This document shows, in pieces, positions 1 through 7,657 of a stretch of DNA of 8,431 nucleotides (the stretch's first letter is position 1; each line of letters opens with the position of its first letter). Source of the DNA: a bacterium UBA1790. GTDB lineage: Bacteria > Bacteroidota > Bacteroidia > Bacteroidales > Muribaculaceae. The stretch spans positions 1 to 8,431 of the forward strand of contig DCGA01000029.1 of NCBI GenBank assembly GCA_002314465.1. The letters run 5' to 3'. The translations under genes and the position numbers were made by a program. The notes beneath the pieces are model-generated. The model was given only the letters and a program-made list of their open reading frames with translations. It was not told the origin of the DNA and searched no databases.

Positions 1-1107
1 ATAGGGGTTAACCGACTGGCTCATATCCTTATAAGCCTCGGGGTCGTCGAGCAATGTCGAAACACCATTCACGATGGCATCATAATCGGTACCAACGAGT
101 TTCACTGTGCCGGCTTCGACTGCCTCGGGACGCTCGGTTACCTCACGCATCACCAGCACGGGTTTGCCAAGGCCGGGAGCCTCTTCCTGGATACCACCGC
201 TATCGGTAAGCACAATCGAGGACTTTTCCATGAGATAAACGAAACTCAGATACTCAAGCGGCTCGATAAAGAACAGGTTGTCCATTGCCAAGAGATCATC
301 GCCAAATACCTCGTGGATGGGCTTGCGCACATTGGGGTTGAGATGCATGGGATAAACGAAATCCACATCGGTATAACGCTCGCTTAGCGTCTTTATTGCA
401 TTACAGATGTCGATGAATCCATTGCCGAAGTTCTCACGGCGATGCCCGGTGATGAGCACTAGACGGCGCTCTCCGTCAAGGCGCGAAACATCGTAACCGC
501 CGTTGAGCAATGAACTGCTGACTGTAGCGTCGACATCCTTGTCGCTCTTAATCTTCTTGACAACCCAGTGCAAGGCATCGATAACGGTATTACCGGTAAC
601 GTGGATGCGCTCGGCGGGAATGCCCTCACCCATGAGGTTGGTACGCCCCAACTGTGTGGGTGCAAAGTTATAGGTTGCCATGCGGCCTGTGAGTTGTCGG
701 TTAAGTTCTTCGGGCCACGGACTATACAGGTTGTGGGTGCGGAGGCCTGCCTCTACATGTCCCACGGGAATCTGCTGATAAAATGCCGCCAGTGCTGCAG
801 CAGTACTGGTTGCGGTATCACCGTGCACGAGCACCACATCGGGCTTCTCCTGCTTGAGCACATCGCGCATGCCCAGCAGCACACGGCTTGTAACATCATA
901 CAGGTCTTGTCCCTGCTGCATGATGTTGAGGTCATATTGAGTCTTAATCCCAAATATGTCGAGCACCTGGTCGAGCATCTCTCGATGCTGCCCGGTAACA
1001 CACACCACGGTGTCGAAGTCTTGCGGCTGACTCTGGAACGCCTTGACCAGCGGGGCCATCTTGATGGCCTCGGGACGGGTTCCGAAAACTAACATGACTT
1101 TTTTCAT
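1..1107 (-). CDS. wecB: UDP-N-acetylglucosamine 2-epimerase (non-hydrolysing), 3' end cut by window edge
   Basis: Interconverts UDP-GlcNAc and UDP-ManNAc in the cytoplasm, supplying ManNAc or its derivatives for surface glycans. The frame is open from the ATG at 1107 to base 1, giving 369 residues and ending ...SVNPY, so probably only about ten C-terminal residues are missing. Family hallmarks seen: GTRPEAIKMAP (9-19), VTGQHREM (37-44), HGDTATST (95-102), HVEAGLRT (117-124), PWPEELNRQ (130-138), GHRRENFG (221-228) and TDSGGIQEEAP (301-311). The residues matching the catalytic Asp, Glu, Glu and His of the E. coli enzyme are present (about D97, E119, E133 and H222). It lies 8 bases after the acyltransferase gene and is the last visible gene of the minus-strand polysaccharide operon. 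The symbol is a family name; the donor could feed a capsule or an O-antigen. Confidence 0.96.
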   Translation of the reverse strand, partial: MKKVMLVFGTRPEAIKMAPLVKAFQSQPQDFDTVVCVTGQHREMLDQVLDIFGIKTQYDLNIMQQGQDLYDVTSRVLLGMRDVLKQEKPDVVLVHGDTATSTAAALAAFYQQIPVGHVEAGLRTHNLYSPWPEELNRQLTGRMATYNFAPTQLGRTNLMGEGIPAERIHVTGNTVIDALHWVVKKIKSDKDVDATVSSSLLNGGYDVSRLDGERRLVLITGHRRENFGNGFIDICNAIKTLSERYTDVDFVYPMHLNPNVRKPIHEVFGDDLLAMDNLFFIEPLEYLSFVYLMEKSSIVLTDSGGIQEEAPGLGKPVLVMREVTERPEAVEAGTVKLVGTDYDAIVNGVSTLLDDPEAYKDMSQSVNPY

Positions 1108-1115
1108 CGTTTATA

Positions 1116-2189
1116 TTATTTGTTCTCTTTGTTTTCAAACGGACGAAGCATCAGGTTCCACAAGGCAAGGCGCACCTTGTCGATGAGAATCGATGCCACA
1201 AACACTGCAACAATGAGCGCCGCAGTATATATAATAAACGTAAAGCGGGGCTCGGTATTGAACCAACCGAGTATCCACTTGTCGTAATAGATTCCTATGA
1301 AGCTACTTGAGTGTGTCAAGTAGATGGCAAATGCCGACACAGCTATCCAGTTGATAATCTTGCTGCTGAATGGCTTGAGCTTGGTGAAGAACAGCACAAA
1401 ATGCATTGCAGCAATGATAACCAGCGGACAAGAATAGAAGTACAATGCCCCACCCCTAAGTCCGGCTTTCTTGATGAAGAACATGGCAACAGTGAGGAAT
1501 ACCACATATCCGCCATATACTGCGGCATCAAACCACTTGCTGCGCTGCCACAACTTGATGGGATAAAGGCGCATGTAGCGTGCAAGCATATACAGAGCAG
1601 CAAACGACGGCAACGAATAGCCGGCAGCCAACCAACGCGTAGAGTTGAACATCCACCCGAATATCGACTGGAACACAAAGTACACAATGAGCAGCGATGC
1701 GAACTGTCGCTGGGTAGCATGTGCGATGAATGCATTGAGAACGGGCGAGATGAGGTACAGTGCCACATAGGTCTTTACAAACCAGTAGTCGTTCTCGCCC
1801 AACATGAGCAAGCGCGACAGGACACTGCCGTCGGCCTGTGTAGTGGCAAGACGACCGGGAGCAAATATCGCACACACGCCTATCGCAAATACACCGAAAA
1901 ACAATACCTGGAACAACAGTTCGCCCAGTCGCTTAGCCTTGGGGCGAATACCGAACCATCCCGATAACAAGATGAAAAGATCAACCGCTATCACCGAAAT
2001 CGCCTCGGTGAAAAACATGAGGAACTTGCTCATAGGGGCGGCATTTATCTCCATCGCCGTGGGCACGGGCAACGCACGGAAATTGGCATGCACTACCATC
2101 ACAAGAAACATTGCAATGATGCGCAGCAGTTCCATATTGCTCTGCCTCATTTTCTTAGCGGGTTGTATGTCAGTTTTTCTTGAGTCCAT
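1116..2189 (-). CDS. Acyltransferase-3 family integral membrane protein (probable glycan O-acyltransferase)
   Basis: 357 residues, almost entirely hydrophobic segments, about ten likely membrane helices, consistent with the acyltransferase-3 family (OafA/WecH type). These proteins move an acyl group, usually acetyl, onto sugar hydroxyls at the inner membrane. The N-terminal block SNMELLRIIAMFLVMVVHA contains the family's R-x10-H signature (R23, H34). VDLFILLSGWFGI follows around residue 70, and the typical late motif FAIYLTH lies near the C-terminus. The ATG at 2189 overlaps the end of the flippase gene by 20 bases, suggesting translational coupling. The alternative start is M14 (codon 2148-2150), which would leave a 19-base gap and still keep all conserved motifs. 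The acyl donor and acceptor cannot be read from sequence; the polysaccharide context favours O-acetylation of a capsule or O-antigen unit. Confidence 0.88.
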   Translation of the reverse strand: MDSRKTDIQPAKKMRQSNMELLRIIAMFLVMVVHANFRALPVPTAMEINAAPMSKFLMFFTEAISVIAVDLFILLSGWFGIRPKAKRLGELLFQVLFFGVFAIGVCAIFAPGRLATTQADGSVLSRLLMLGENDYWFVKTYVALYLISPVLNAFIAHATQRQFASLLIVYFVFQSIFGWMFNSTRWLAAGYSLPSFAALYMLARYMRLYPIKLWQRSKWFDAAVYGGYVVFLTVAMFFIKKAGLRGGALYFYSCPLVIIAAMHFVLFFTKLKPFSSKIINWIAVSAFAIYLTHSSSFIGIYYDKWILGWFNTEPRFTFIIYTAALIVAVFVASILIDKVRLALWNLMLRPFENKENK

Positions 2190-3627
2190 TTAATTTGCTT
2201 TTAACTATATCCACCAGTTCGCTATAGGCATTCACCTTGAAAACAATGCACATCACCACATAGGCGACAGGACAAAGCACCAATGATGCCGCCAACGCTA
2301 CATAGGCATTGGGCACTAACCAACTAACAGTGAGGCCTATGCCTGTCACTGCCAGCGACATGAACAAGATGGGCGATAACTCGCGGAGTTGATCCCAGAA
2401 ACCATAATCAAGCAGTTTCTTGGTGTAATATGTGTTAAGATAAAACGCTATGATTGAGTATAATACCCTACCGCAGCATATTATCGTAAGGTCGAAGAAC
2501 AGAGAGATGGCAAGAATGGTAAATGCAATCGTCTTCTTGATAATCTCGAGGCGCAACACGTAGTCGCTGTGTCCCTTGACATAAATGAGGTTAAGGTTTA
2601 CCATTACCACACAGTCCCACAGATAGGCAAACGCGAGAATCTGAAGCATGGTAACACAACCCATCCATTGCTGACCCAGCAGCACCTCTATCATGGGACG
2701 AGCCACGCCGCACATACCCAGGATGAGCGGGAACACAACAAGCGCCGATATCTGCATGTATTTCTTGTAGGCGCGGCGCAAGCGGTCGTCATCGTCCTGG
2801 ATTGCGCTTAGCACAGGAAATGAGACGCGTTGCAAGACACCGCTTATATTGGAACTTGCAAACTGGTTGAACTTATCGGCACGAGAGAATAAGCCAAGGC
2901 TCGTCTCATCATATTTCTTACCTATTACAAGGTCATAGGCCTTGGCATAGGCAGCACTTATAATGTTGGCAACAAGGAGTTTAGAGCCGAACGAAAACAG
3001 CGACTTGAACGACTGCACCGAGAATGTGGCAGCGGGGAACCAACGCACATAGTAGAAACTGAGCAGCACATTGAGGGCAGCCAGGACCAGAGCCTGAACT
3101 ACAAGCGACCACACTCCATAGCCCAGCAAGGCAAGCCCTACGCCCACAATTCCCGACAACACAGCACTGTAGAACGAAATCTTGCTTTGAGTCTTGAAGT
3201 CGACGTTTATCGTGAGTTTGGTTCGGTTAACCGCCACAAGCGAGTTGAGCACAAGGTTAAACGAGTACACCCTTGTGATAGATGCAAGTATGGGTTGGTT
3301 GAAGAATGCCGCTATTGCAGGGGCTGCAAGGAACAGCGCAATATAAGTGAGAATACTAATTCCCAAGTTGATGTAGAACACCGTTGAGAAATCGGTGTCA
3401 CTGCGCTCCTTGCGCTGGATGAGGGCACTCGAGAATCCACCGTCGATAAACACCTGTGATACCGACATAAAGATGGCAAGCAGCGCGATAAGTCCATACT
3501 TATCGGGACCGATGATACGGGCAATGATGAGGTCGAGCACAAAGACTACGCCTTGCACCGAAAACCTTTCAACGAAGCTCCATATCACTCCGTTTACGGT
3601 CTTGCTCTTCAAACTACCCTGTTCCAT
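2170..3627 (-). CDS. wzx: Wzx-type polysaccharide flippase (MOP superfamily, WzxC-like)
   Basis: 485 residues with repeated hydrophobic segments throughout, as expected for a 12-14 helix flippase that moves lipid-linked oligosaccharide units across the inner membrane. The N-terminus is typical of this family: a charged start, a first helix, then ARIIGPDKYGLIAL (about 36-49), DGGFSSALIQRKE near 62-74 and a D-FSTVFYINLGIS segment. This pattern matches lipopolysaccharide biosynthesis proteins of the Polysacc_synt_3 type better than plain drug exporters. It begins 2 bases after the glycerophosphotransferase stop and overlaps the acyltransferase start by 20 bases, so it sits inside one transcript with glycan enzymes. 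No Wzy polymerase is visible in this window. The wzx label is assigned by family and context, and substrate specificity is unknown. Confidence 0.9.
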   Translation of the reverse strand: MEQGSLKSKTVNGVIWSFVERFSVQGVVFVLDLIIARIIGPDKYGLIALLAIFMSVSQVFIDGGFSSALIQRKERSDTDFSTVFYINLGISILTYIALFLAAPAIAAFFNQPILASITRVYSFNLVLNSLVAVNRTKLTINVDFKTQSKISFYSAVLSGIVGVGLALLGYGVWSLVVQALVLAALNVLLSFYYVRWFPAATFSVQSFKSLFSFGSKLLVANIISAAYAKAYDLVIGKKYDETSLGLFSRADKFNQFASSNISGVLQRVSFPVLSAIQDDDDRLRRAYKKYMQISALVVFPLILGMCGVARPMIEVLLGQQWMGCVTMLQILAFAYLWDCVVMVNLNLIYVKGHSDYVLRLEIIKKTIAFTILAISLFFDLTIICCGRVLYSIIAFYLNTYYTKKLLDYGFWDQLRELSPILFMSLAVTGIGLTVSWLVPNAYVALAASLVLCPVAYVVMCIVFKVNAYSELVDIVKSKLNGLKKN

Positions 3628-3629
3628 CT

Positions 3630-4925
3630 TTACTTTAAGTTAAGTGACTTTACAAGGTCATCCATAGTATTTTGCGCCACGGTTTTACCATTGGGCGGCA
3701 ACAGGAATTCATTAAAGAATTCATCGCGTGTAGATGCCATGGGATCATCACCGCCCAACACTACATTGTCGATGAAATCATAGATTTCCTGCTCGTTGGC
3801 GCCTATGTAATGAGCGTCGAGCGACTTGCACGACTGCTCGGTCTGGCCCATCTTGAAGTAGTTGATGTCGCGCGACAAGAACATGACAGGCTTGTGGGTA
3901 TACAGATACTCAACACTGAACGACCCACTGTCGTGTATCATTGCGTCACTGGTCATGAACAAGTCTATGAACTCTCCCGTCTCGAGCTGGGTGTTGTCCA
4001 TCGTTGCCCACTGGCGGTAGAAGGCATCGGCCTTTTCCCTACCCCAATCGGCATGGCGGTAAAGTTCGGTAAGCAAACGGGGATGAGGCTTAAATGCAAT
4101 CTGGAGGGTGTCTTTATACCTCTGGGCAATCTCAGTCATTATCGAAGCGACCCACAGGAAGTTAGAGCGCGGAATCTGTCCGAAAGACTCTGATATAGTG
4201 AAATGCGGCGCCCAGATGATACGTTTGCGCGTCTTGCCGTCTTCTACAGGCTTCCACACATCGTTGAACGACGGACGCATGTAATCGTCGGCATTGGAGA
4301 AACCCACGATCCTCACATTGCGGCCCTTGTTCCAAGCAGTAGCCTTAGCCTCCTCGAGATGAGACGGCAGCGGATTGTAGAGACGCCACGCAATGTTGTG
4401 AAAGTGGAAATCATAACTCAGTTTGCCCTTGCCGGTAAGGAATGCGTAGGGGTAATAGCACAACAACTTGTTATAGAACCTCTTGCAGTCGTGCATGGGA
4501 CAAAACAGATTTTCGTAAGGCTGGGGATAGAACACAATATCGGGATTGAACTCCTCGAGCACATCGACGGGGGCACTGCCGCCCTCCACATCATAGTCGA
4601 CGTATTCGACATTGTTCTTGGCAAAGTAAGCGCGCAGGCGTACAATGTCATCGACCTTTTGCTTTTGCTCATAGTCCTTGGCGGGCGATAACACTACAGT
4701 GACAGTGAAGCGAGAATCACGTTTCAACGCCTCATAAAGATGCTGATAGTGCCACATGGCCACACTCATCGCAAAGATAACGACATTAACATGGCCGCGT
4801 GCCGATATTTCTTCAACTAATGCCTTGTGCTGTTTCTCAACACGAGGGTATTTCCAGTAGTGCATATACGCAAATGTAAATGCCTTTTTAGGAAATTCAT
4901 ATATTGTTTTTATATCTAAGCCCAT
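3630..4925 (-). CDS. CDP-glycerol glycerophosphotransferase family protein (TagB/TagF-like)
   Basis: Probably transfers a polyol-phosphate unit, classically glycerol phosphate from CDP-glycerol, onto a lipid-linked or growing glycan at the cytoplasmic membrane face. The glyphos-transferase core is visible in the C-terminal half (numbering from the ATG): WAPHFT (238-243), FKPHPRL (278-284) and TSDAMIHDSGSFSVEYL (325-341) followed by KPVMFLS. The two His of WAPH and KPHP match the conserved histidine positions of TagF-type enzymes. I start at the ATG at 4925 (MGLDIK, 431 residues). A TTG seven codons upstream (4944-4946) lies inside the predicted promoter -7 box, so it should not be translated. 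This is the first gene of the minus-strand operon and is divergent from a TagD-like gene that could make its donor. The protein has a short N-terminal Rossmann-like part and lacks the separate large glycosyltransferase domain of poly-acting fusions. Confidence 0.88.
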   Translation of the reverse strand: MGLDIKTIYEFPKKAFTFAYMHYWKYPRVEKQHKALVEEISARGHVNVVIFAMSVAMWHYQHLYEALKRDSRFTVTVVLSPAKDYEQKQKVDDIVRLRAYFAKNNVEYVDYDVEGGSAPVDVLEEFNPDIVFYPQPYENLFCPMHDCKRFYNKLLCYYPYAFLTGKGKLSYDFHFHNIAWRLYNPLPSHLEEAKATAWNKGRNVRIVGFSNADDYMRPSFNDVWKPVEDGKTRKRIIWAPHFTISESFGQIPRSNFLWVASIMTEIAQRYKDTLQIAFKPHPRLLTELYRHADWGREKADAFYRQWATMDNTQLETGEFIDLFMTSDAMIHDSGSFSVEYLYTHKPVMFLSRDINYFKMGQTEQSCKSLDAHYIGANEQEIYDFIDNVVLGGDDPMASTRDEFFNEFLLPPNGKTVAQNTMDDLVKSLNLK

Positions 4926-4943
4926 CTTACTGGTTTTAAATTT

Positions 4944-4975
4944 CAAAATTACTAATTATATTTTAATTCGCCAAA
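4944..4975 (-). promoter_or_regulatory. Bacteroidetes housekeeping promoter for the polysaccharide operon
   Basis: Reading the minus strand, TTTG (4972-4975) is followed by exactly 20 bases and then TAATTTTG (4944-4951). This matches the Bacteroidetes primary-sigma consensus TTTG-N19-21-TAnnTTTG without mismatch. Transcription would begin a few bases further on, near 4937-4940, leaving only about a dozen leader bases before the ATG at 4925. The match also explains why the upstream in-frame TTG is not a start codon: it is the last three bases of the -7 box. Confidence 0.72.
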
Positions 4976-5023
4976 TATTTACTTTTATTACTCCAAAATA
5001 TTCTCTAATTGCATTTTTTTTTG

Positions 5024-5031
5024 TTACTTTG
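5024..5031 (+). promoter_or_regulatory. Weak candidate -7 box for the cytidylyltransferase operon
   Basis: TTACTTTG matches TAnnTTTG with one mismatch and follows a T-tract about 44 bases before the ATG at 5075. No TTTG is found 19-21 bases upstream, so the -33 element is missing or degenerate. The divergent region 4947-5074 is very AT-rich and must carry start signals for both directions, but this side is not well resolved. Confidence 0.3.
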
Positions 5032-5074
5032 CAGAGATATAGACATACTATAGCAACATCACAAAACTATTATA

Positions 5075-5509
5075 ATGATTATTGGATATACAACCGGGGT
5101 GTACGACCTATTCCACATAGGTCACCTCAATCTTCTCAAGAATGCCAAGGGCATGTGCGACAAGCTCATAGTGGGCGTGACAGTCGACGAACTTGTTTCC
5201 TACAAGGGAAAACAGGCAATGATTCCGTTTGAAGACCGCATAGAGATAGTGCGCAGCATCAAGTATGTTGACGCGGCAGTGCCCCAATACGACATGGACA
5301 AACTCGCGGCATGCAAGAAACTCGGCGCCAAGTTCCTCTTTGTGGGCGACGACTGGTACAACACCGAGAAATGGCAGCAATATGAGAAAGAATTTGAGAA
5401 GGAAGGTATCAAAATCATCTATTTCCCCTACACCAGCGGCGTTTCTTCAACAAAAATAAACGAAGCACTAAACGCTGTGCGCAAAAACGACCTTACCGAC
5501 TTAAAATAA
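5075..5509 (+). CDS. tagD: Glycerol-3-phosphate cytidylyltransferase-like nucleotidyltransferase (TagD family)
   Basis: 144 residues, the usual length of single-domain TagD-type cytidylyltransferases, which join CTP and glycerol 3-phosphate to give CDP-glycerol and pyrophosphate in the cytoplasm. The N-terminal TGVYDLFHIGH (7-17) holds the HxGH nucleotide-binding motif. VSYKGKQAMIPFEDRIEIVRSI (42-62) is the typical family segment, followed by VGDDW (90-94). The C-terminal signature, RTEGISTT in Bacillus TagD, reads YTSGVSST (119-126): glycine and the Ser/Thr pair are kept, but Arg and Glu are replaced. The start ATG is preceded by an A-rich stretch and no Shine-Dalgarno. It is divergent from the glycerophosphotransferase gene, a sensible donor-and-user pair, and 10 bases upstream of the PP-loop gene. 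Other alcohol-phosphate substrates cannot be excluded; the family is certain, the substrate probable. Confidence 0.9.
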   Translation: MIIGYTTGVYDLFHIGHLNLLKNAKGMCDKLIVGVTVDELVSYKGKQAMIPFEDRIEIVRSIKYVDAAVPQYDMDKLAACKKLGAKFLFVGDDWYNTEKWQQYEKEFEKEGIKIIYFPYTSGVSSTKINEALNAVRKNDLTDLK

Positions 5510-5519
5510 CTCTACGGCA

Positions 5520-6584
5520 ATGACTAACAAAGATTTTTGCTTAAGTTCTTATATCGCTTATCGTTACATCTATCGCGACGATATGGAATTCTGCGACGGA
5601 TTCAAGCATAAGAACTTTACACCCATTCCCTCGAGCGAGCGCATTGAGGTAAAGGATGCCCAAGAGATACGCCGCCACATCCAGGCGCAGTTTGACAAGC
5701 TCTATACACGTTACGACAACATAGGCATATTGCTGTCGGGTGGCATGGACAGTGCAATCCTGGCAGGATTCCTCAAACCCGGAAGCCACGCCTACACATT
5801 CACCACATCTTACAGTTCGGTGTTCAACCAGGATGTGGAACGAGCAAGCAAGTACTGCAAGAAGTTCGGGCTTGTGCATCATCTCATCGACATCTCGTTT
5901 GACGACTACAAGCAGTACACTCCCACCGTGATGAAGACAAAGTGCGCACCCGTGCACTCCATTGAGCCTCAGATTTATAAGGCAGCCCTCGACGCAAAGA
6001 AAGACGGCGTGGAATTAATCATTGTGGGCGAAAGCGCCGACCTTATTTTCGGCGGTATGGACCAACTCCTGTCACGCGACTGGAAATATGAGGACTTTGT
6101 GAAACGCTACACATTCCTCAATCCCAACGATGTGCTTACACATCCCGACAATAGCGTGTTTGACCTCTTTGAAGGCTATCGCAACGGCGATGGAATAGAC
6201 CTGCTGCGATTCATGGACGACGTGTTCTCTATAGAGAGCTCAAGTTCCTACCTCAACGCATTTGCTACCGCCGGCCTCGACTACTACGACCCCTACGCAC
6301 GCCTCGTCATGAGCGAGCCCCTCGATATGCACCGCGTGAGGAACGGCGAGCCCAAGTACCTTGTGCGTGAGACCTATTCCCTTGTATACCCGGAGTTTGA
6401 GGTCCCCAACAAGATACCTATGCCCCGCCCCGTAGACGCAATTTTCAAGGACTGGGAAGGCCCCACACGCCCTGAGTTCCGCAGTGACATCGACATGAAC
6501 TCGCTCACCGGCAACCAGAAGTGGCAACTGTGGTGCGCACAGCTCTTCCTCGACATGATAGAGCCTCGCGAGGACAAGGAGTAA
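5520..6584 (+). CDS. Stand-alone asparagine-synthetase C-domain (PP-loop ATP pyrophosphatase) protein
   Basis: 354 residues related to the synthetase half of glutamine-dependent asparagine synthetase, which adenylates a carboxylate with ATP and forms an amide. Seen motifs: PP-loop LSGGMDSA (72-79), IIVGESADLIFGG (167-179, corresponding to the GEGADELFGGY block of AsnB), DPYARL near 257 and PKYLVRETYS (278-287, like the KYILRE segment). The N-terminal about 65 residues are too short to be the Ntn glutaminase domain, and there is no Cys2, so ammonia must come free or from a partner. It follows the TagD-like gene by 10 bases and is presumably cotranscribed with it. The context suggests amidation of a sugar acid or other carboxylate in the glycan, as for PP-loop amidotransferases of other polysaccharide loci, rather than asparagine biosynthesis. 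That role is inference. Confidence 0.85.
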   Translation: MTNKDFCLSSYIAYRYIYRDDMEFCDGFKHKNFTPIPSSERIEVKDAQEIRRHIQAQFDKLYTRYDNIGILLSGGMDSAILAGFLKPGSHAYTFTTSYSSVFNQDVERASKYCKKFGLVHHLIDISFDDYKQYTPTVMKTKCAPVHSIEPQIYKAALDAKKDGVELIIVGESADLIFGGMDQLLSRDWKYEDFVKRYTFLNPNDVLTHPDNSVFDLFEGYRNGDGIDLLRFMDDVFSIESSSSYLNAFATAGLDYYDPYARLVMSEPLDMHRVRNGEPKYLVRETYSLVYPEFEVPNKIPMPRPVDAIFKDWEGPTRPEFRSDIDMNSLTGNQKWQLWCAQLFLDMIEPREDKE

Positions 6585-6631
6585 CAGGCTATAAACACTT
6601 ACAGTCAGGCTCCAGTACATAAAGGAATTTC

Positions 6632-6657
6632 TTGTAGCGACCGAATGGTTGCAACAA
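6632..6657 (+). other. Imperfect hairpin between the PP-loop gene and rpoD
   Basis: TTGTAGCGACC (6632-6642) can pair with GGTTGCAACAA (6647-6657) around a GAAT loop, with one A-A mismatch and one G-U pair. It is followed by seven or more A on the plus strand, not T, so it is not a classical intrinsic terminator for the upstream genes. It could be a weak 3' end structure or a processing stem. No better terminator is seen in the 176-base gap 6585-6760. Confidence 0.35.
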
Positions 6658-6670
6658 AAAAACGCATGCC

Positions 6671-6690
6671 TCATATATTAATTTATATGA
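6671..6690. repeat. Short AT-rich inverted repeat upstream of the rpoD promoter
   Basis: TCATATA (6671-6677) and TATATGA (6684-6690) are perfect inverted copies separated by TTAATT. The repeat ends 15 bases before the -33 box of the rpoD promoter, a position where a dimeric regulator could act. It may equally be chance in AT-rich sequence. Confidence 0.3.
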
Positions 6691-6705
6691 AATTTGCGTT
6701 ATATC

Positions 6706-6737
6706 TTTGGCAAAATGAAAAAATAGCAGTAATTTTG
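6706..6737 (+). promoter_or_regulatory. Consensus Bacteroidetes promoter of rpoD
   Basis: TTTG (6706-6709), then 20 bases, then TAATTTTG (6730-6737), an exact match to TTTG-N19-21-TAnnTTTG. The -7 box sequence and spacing are identical to those of the polysaccharide operon promoter. The -33 TTTG is itself the end of TATCTTTG (6702-6709), a second perfect -7 match, but that one has no TTTG at the right distance. Transcription would begin around 6744, giving a leader of under 20 bases before the ATG at 6761. Confidence 0.75.
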
Positions 6738-6760
6738 CGTGCTTAAACTACTTTGTTTAA

Positions 6761-7627
6761 ATGAGACAGTTAAAAATTACCAAATCAATCACCAACCGCG
6801 AGAGTGCTTCGCTCGACAAGTATCTTCAGGAAATAGGCCGCAAGGAACTTATTACCGTTGACGAGGAAGTTGAATTGGCACAGCGCATTCGCGAAGGTGG
6901 TCCGGCAGGACAAGCAGCTCTTGACAAACTTGTTAGCGCTAACCTGCGTTTCGTCGTTTCAGTAGCAAAACAGTATCAGAACCAAGGATTAAGTCTCCCC
7001 GACTTAATCGATGAGGGTAATTTAGGCCTGATTAAGGCAGCTCAGAAGTTTGACGAAACCCGCGGTTTCAAGTTTATCTCTTATGCAGTATGGTGGATTC
7101 GCCAGTCTATCTTGCAGGCTCTCGCCGAGCAGTCACGCATCGTGAGACTTCCCCTTAACCAGGTGGGTTCGCTTAATAAGATTGGTAAGGCACTGTCACG
7201 CTTTGAGCAAGAAAACGAGCGCCGCCCGTCGGCCGAGGAACTTGCCGAGCAACTCGATGTACCCGTTGACAAGATTTCAGACACCATGAAGGTATCGGGC
7301 CGCCACGTATCGGTTGACGCCCCCTTCGTCGACGGCGAGGACAACAGTCTGCTCGATGTAATTCCCAACGACGACAGCCCCATGGCTGACTCATCGCTCA
7401 ACCAGGAATCTCTCTCAAAGGAAGTGAACCGTGCACTCGACCAGCTTAATCCCCGTGAAAGCGAAATCCTCAAGATGTTCTTCGGCATCGGTTGCCAGGA
7501 AATGACTCTTGAAGAAATCGGCGCAAAGTTTGACCTCACACGTGAGCGTGTACGTCAAATTAAGGAGAAAGCAATTCGCCGACTCAAAGGACAAAAGAGC
7601 AAACTACTCAAGTCTTATCTGGGATAA
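6761..7627 (+). CDS. rpoD: Primary (housekeeping) sigma-70 factor RpoD/SigA, Bacteroidetes type
   Basis: Directs RNA polymerase core to housekeeping promoters. 288 residues, the short form known for Bacteroidetes, without region 1.1. Region 1.2 is [16 protein letters not shown] (17-32). Region 2 spans about 52-122, with [19 protein letters not shown], the core-binding [18 protein letters not shown], and the -10 recognition helix [10 protein letters not shown] (108-117). Region 3 runs about 130-200 ([14 protein letters not shown] and later VSVDAPF). Region 4 is [15 protein letters not shown] (230-244) followed by the helix-turn-helix [29 protein letters not shown] (248-276). It ends KLLKSYLG as in Bacteroides relatives. 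There is no Shine-Dalgarno before the ATG, as is usual in this phylum. It is monocistronic, between its own promoter and a strong terminator. A 3-residue longer loop near GGPAG (46-50), judged against the Bacteroides protein from memory, is shared with the downstream paralogue. Confidence 0.97.
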   Translation: MRQLKITKSITNRESASLDKYLQEIGRKELITVDEEVELAQRIREGGPAGQAALDKLVSANLRFVVSVAKQYQNQGLSLPDLIDEGNLGLIKAAQKFDETRGFKFISYAVWWIRQSILQALAEQSRIVRLPLNQVGSLNKIGKALSRFEQENERRPSAEELAEQLDVPVDKISDTMKVSGRHVSVDAPFVDGEDNSLLDVIPNDDSPMADSSLNQESLSKEVNRALDQLNPRESEILKMFFGIGCQEMTLEEIGAKFDLTRERVRQIKEKAIRRLKGQKSKLLKSYLG

Positions 7628-7657
7628 CGCAAATCGTTATCGCCAAACAACCTACAG

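Noticed and set aside
568..1092. 174-residue plus-strand reading frame
   Set aside because: Lies wholly antisense to wecB, whose translation matches its family throughout; the antisense product resembles no family and is rich in His and Cys as shadow frames often are.
1311..1967. 218-residue plus-strand reading frame
   Set aside because: Antisense to the acyltransferase gene; its long length follows from the codon bias of the real gene, with no recognisable domain.
3672..4691. Two plus-strand frames of 173 and 162 residues
   Set aside because: Both are antisense to the glycerophosphotransferase, which has clear catalytic motifs; no promoter or family match was seen.
4926..4946. TTG start extending the glycerophosphotransferase by seven residues
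   Set aside because: The TTG is part of a perfect promoter -7 box, so it would lie upstream of the transcript start.
6702..6709. TATCTTTG as a second rpoD promoter -7 box
   Set aside because: It fits TAnnTTTG but has no TTTG 19-21 bases upstream; its last four bases serve better as the -33 element of the downstream promoter.
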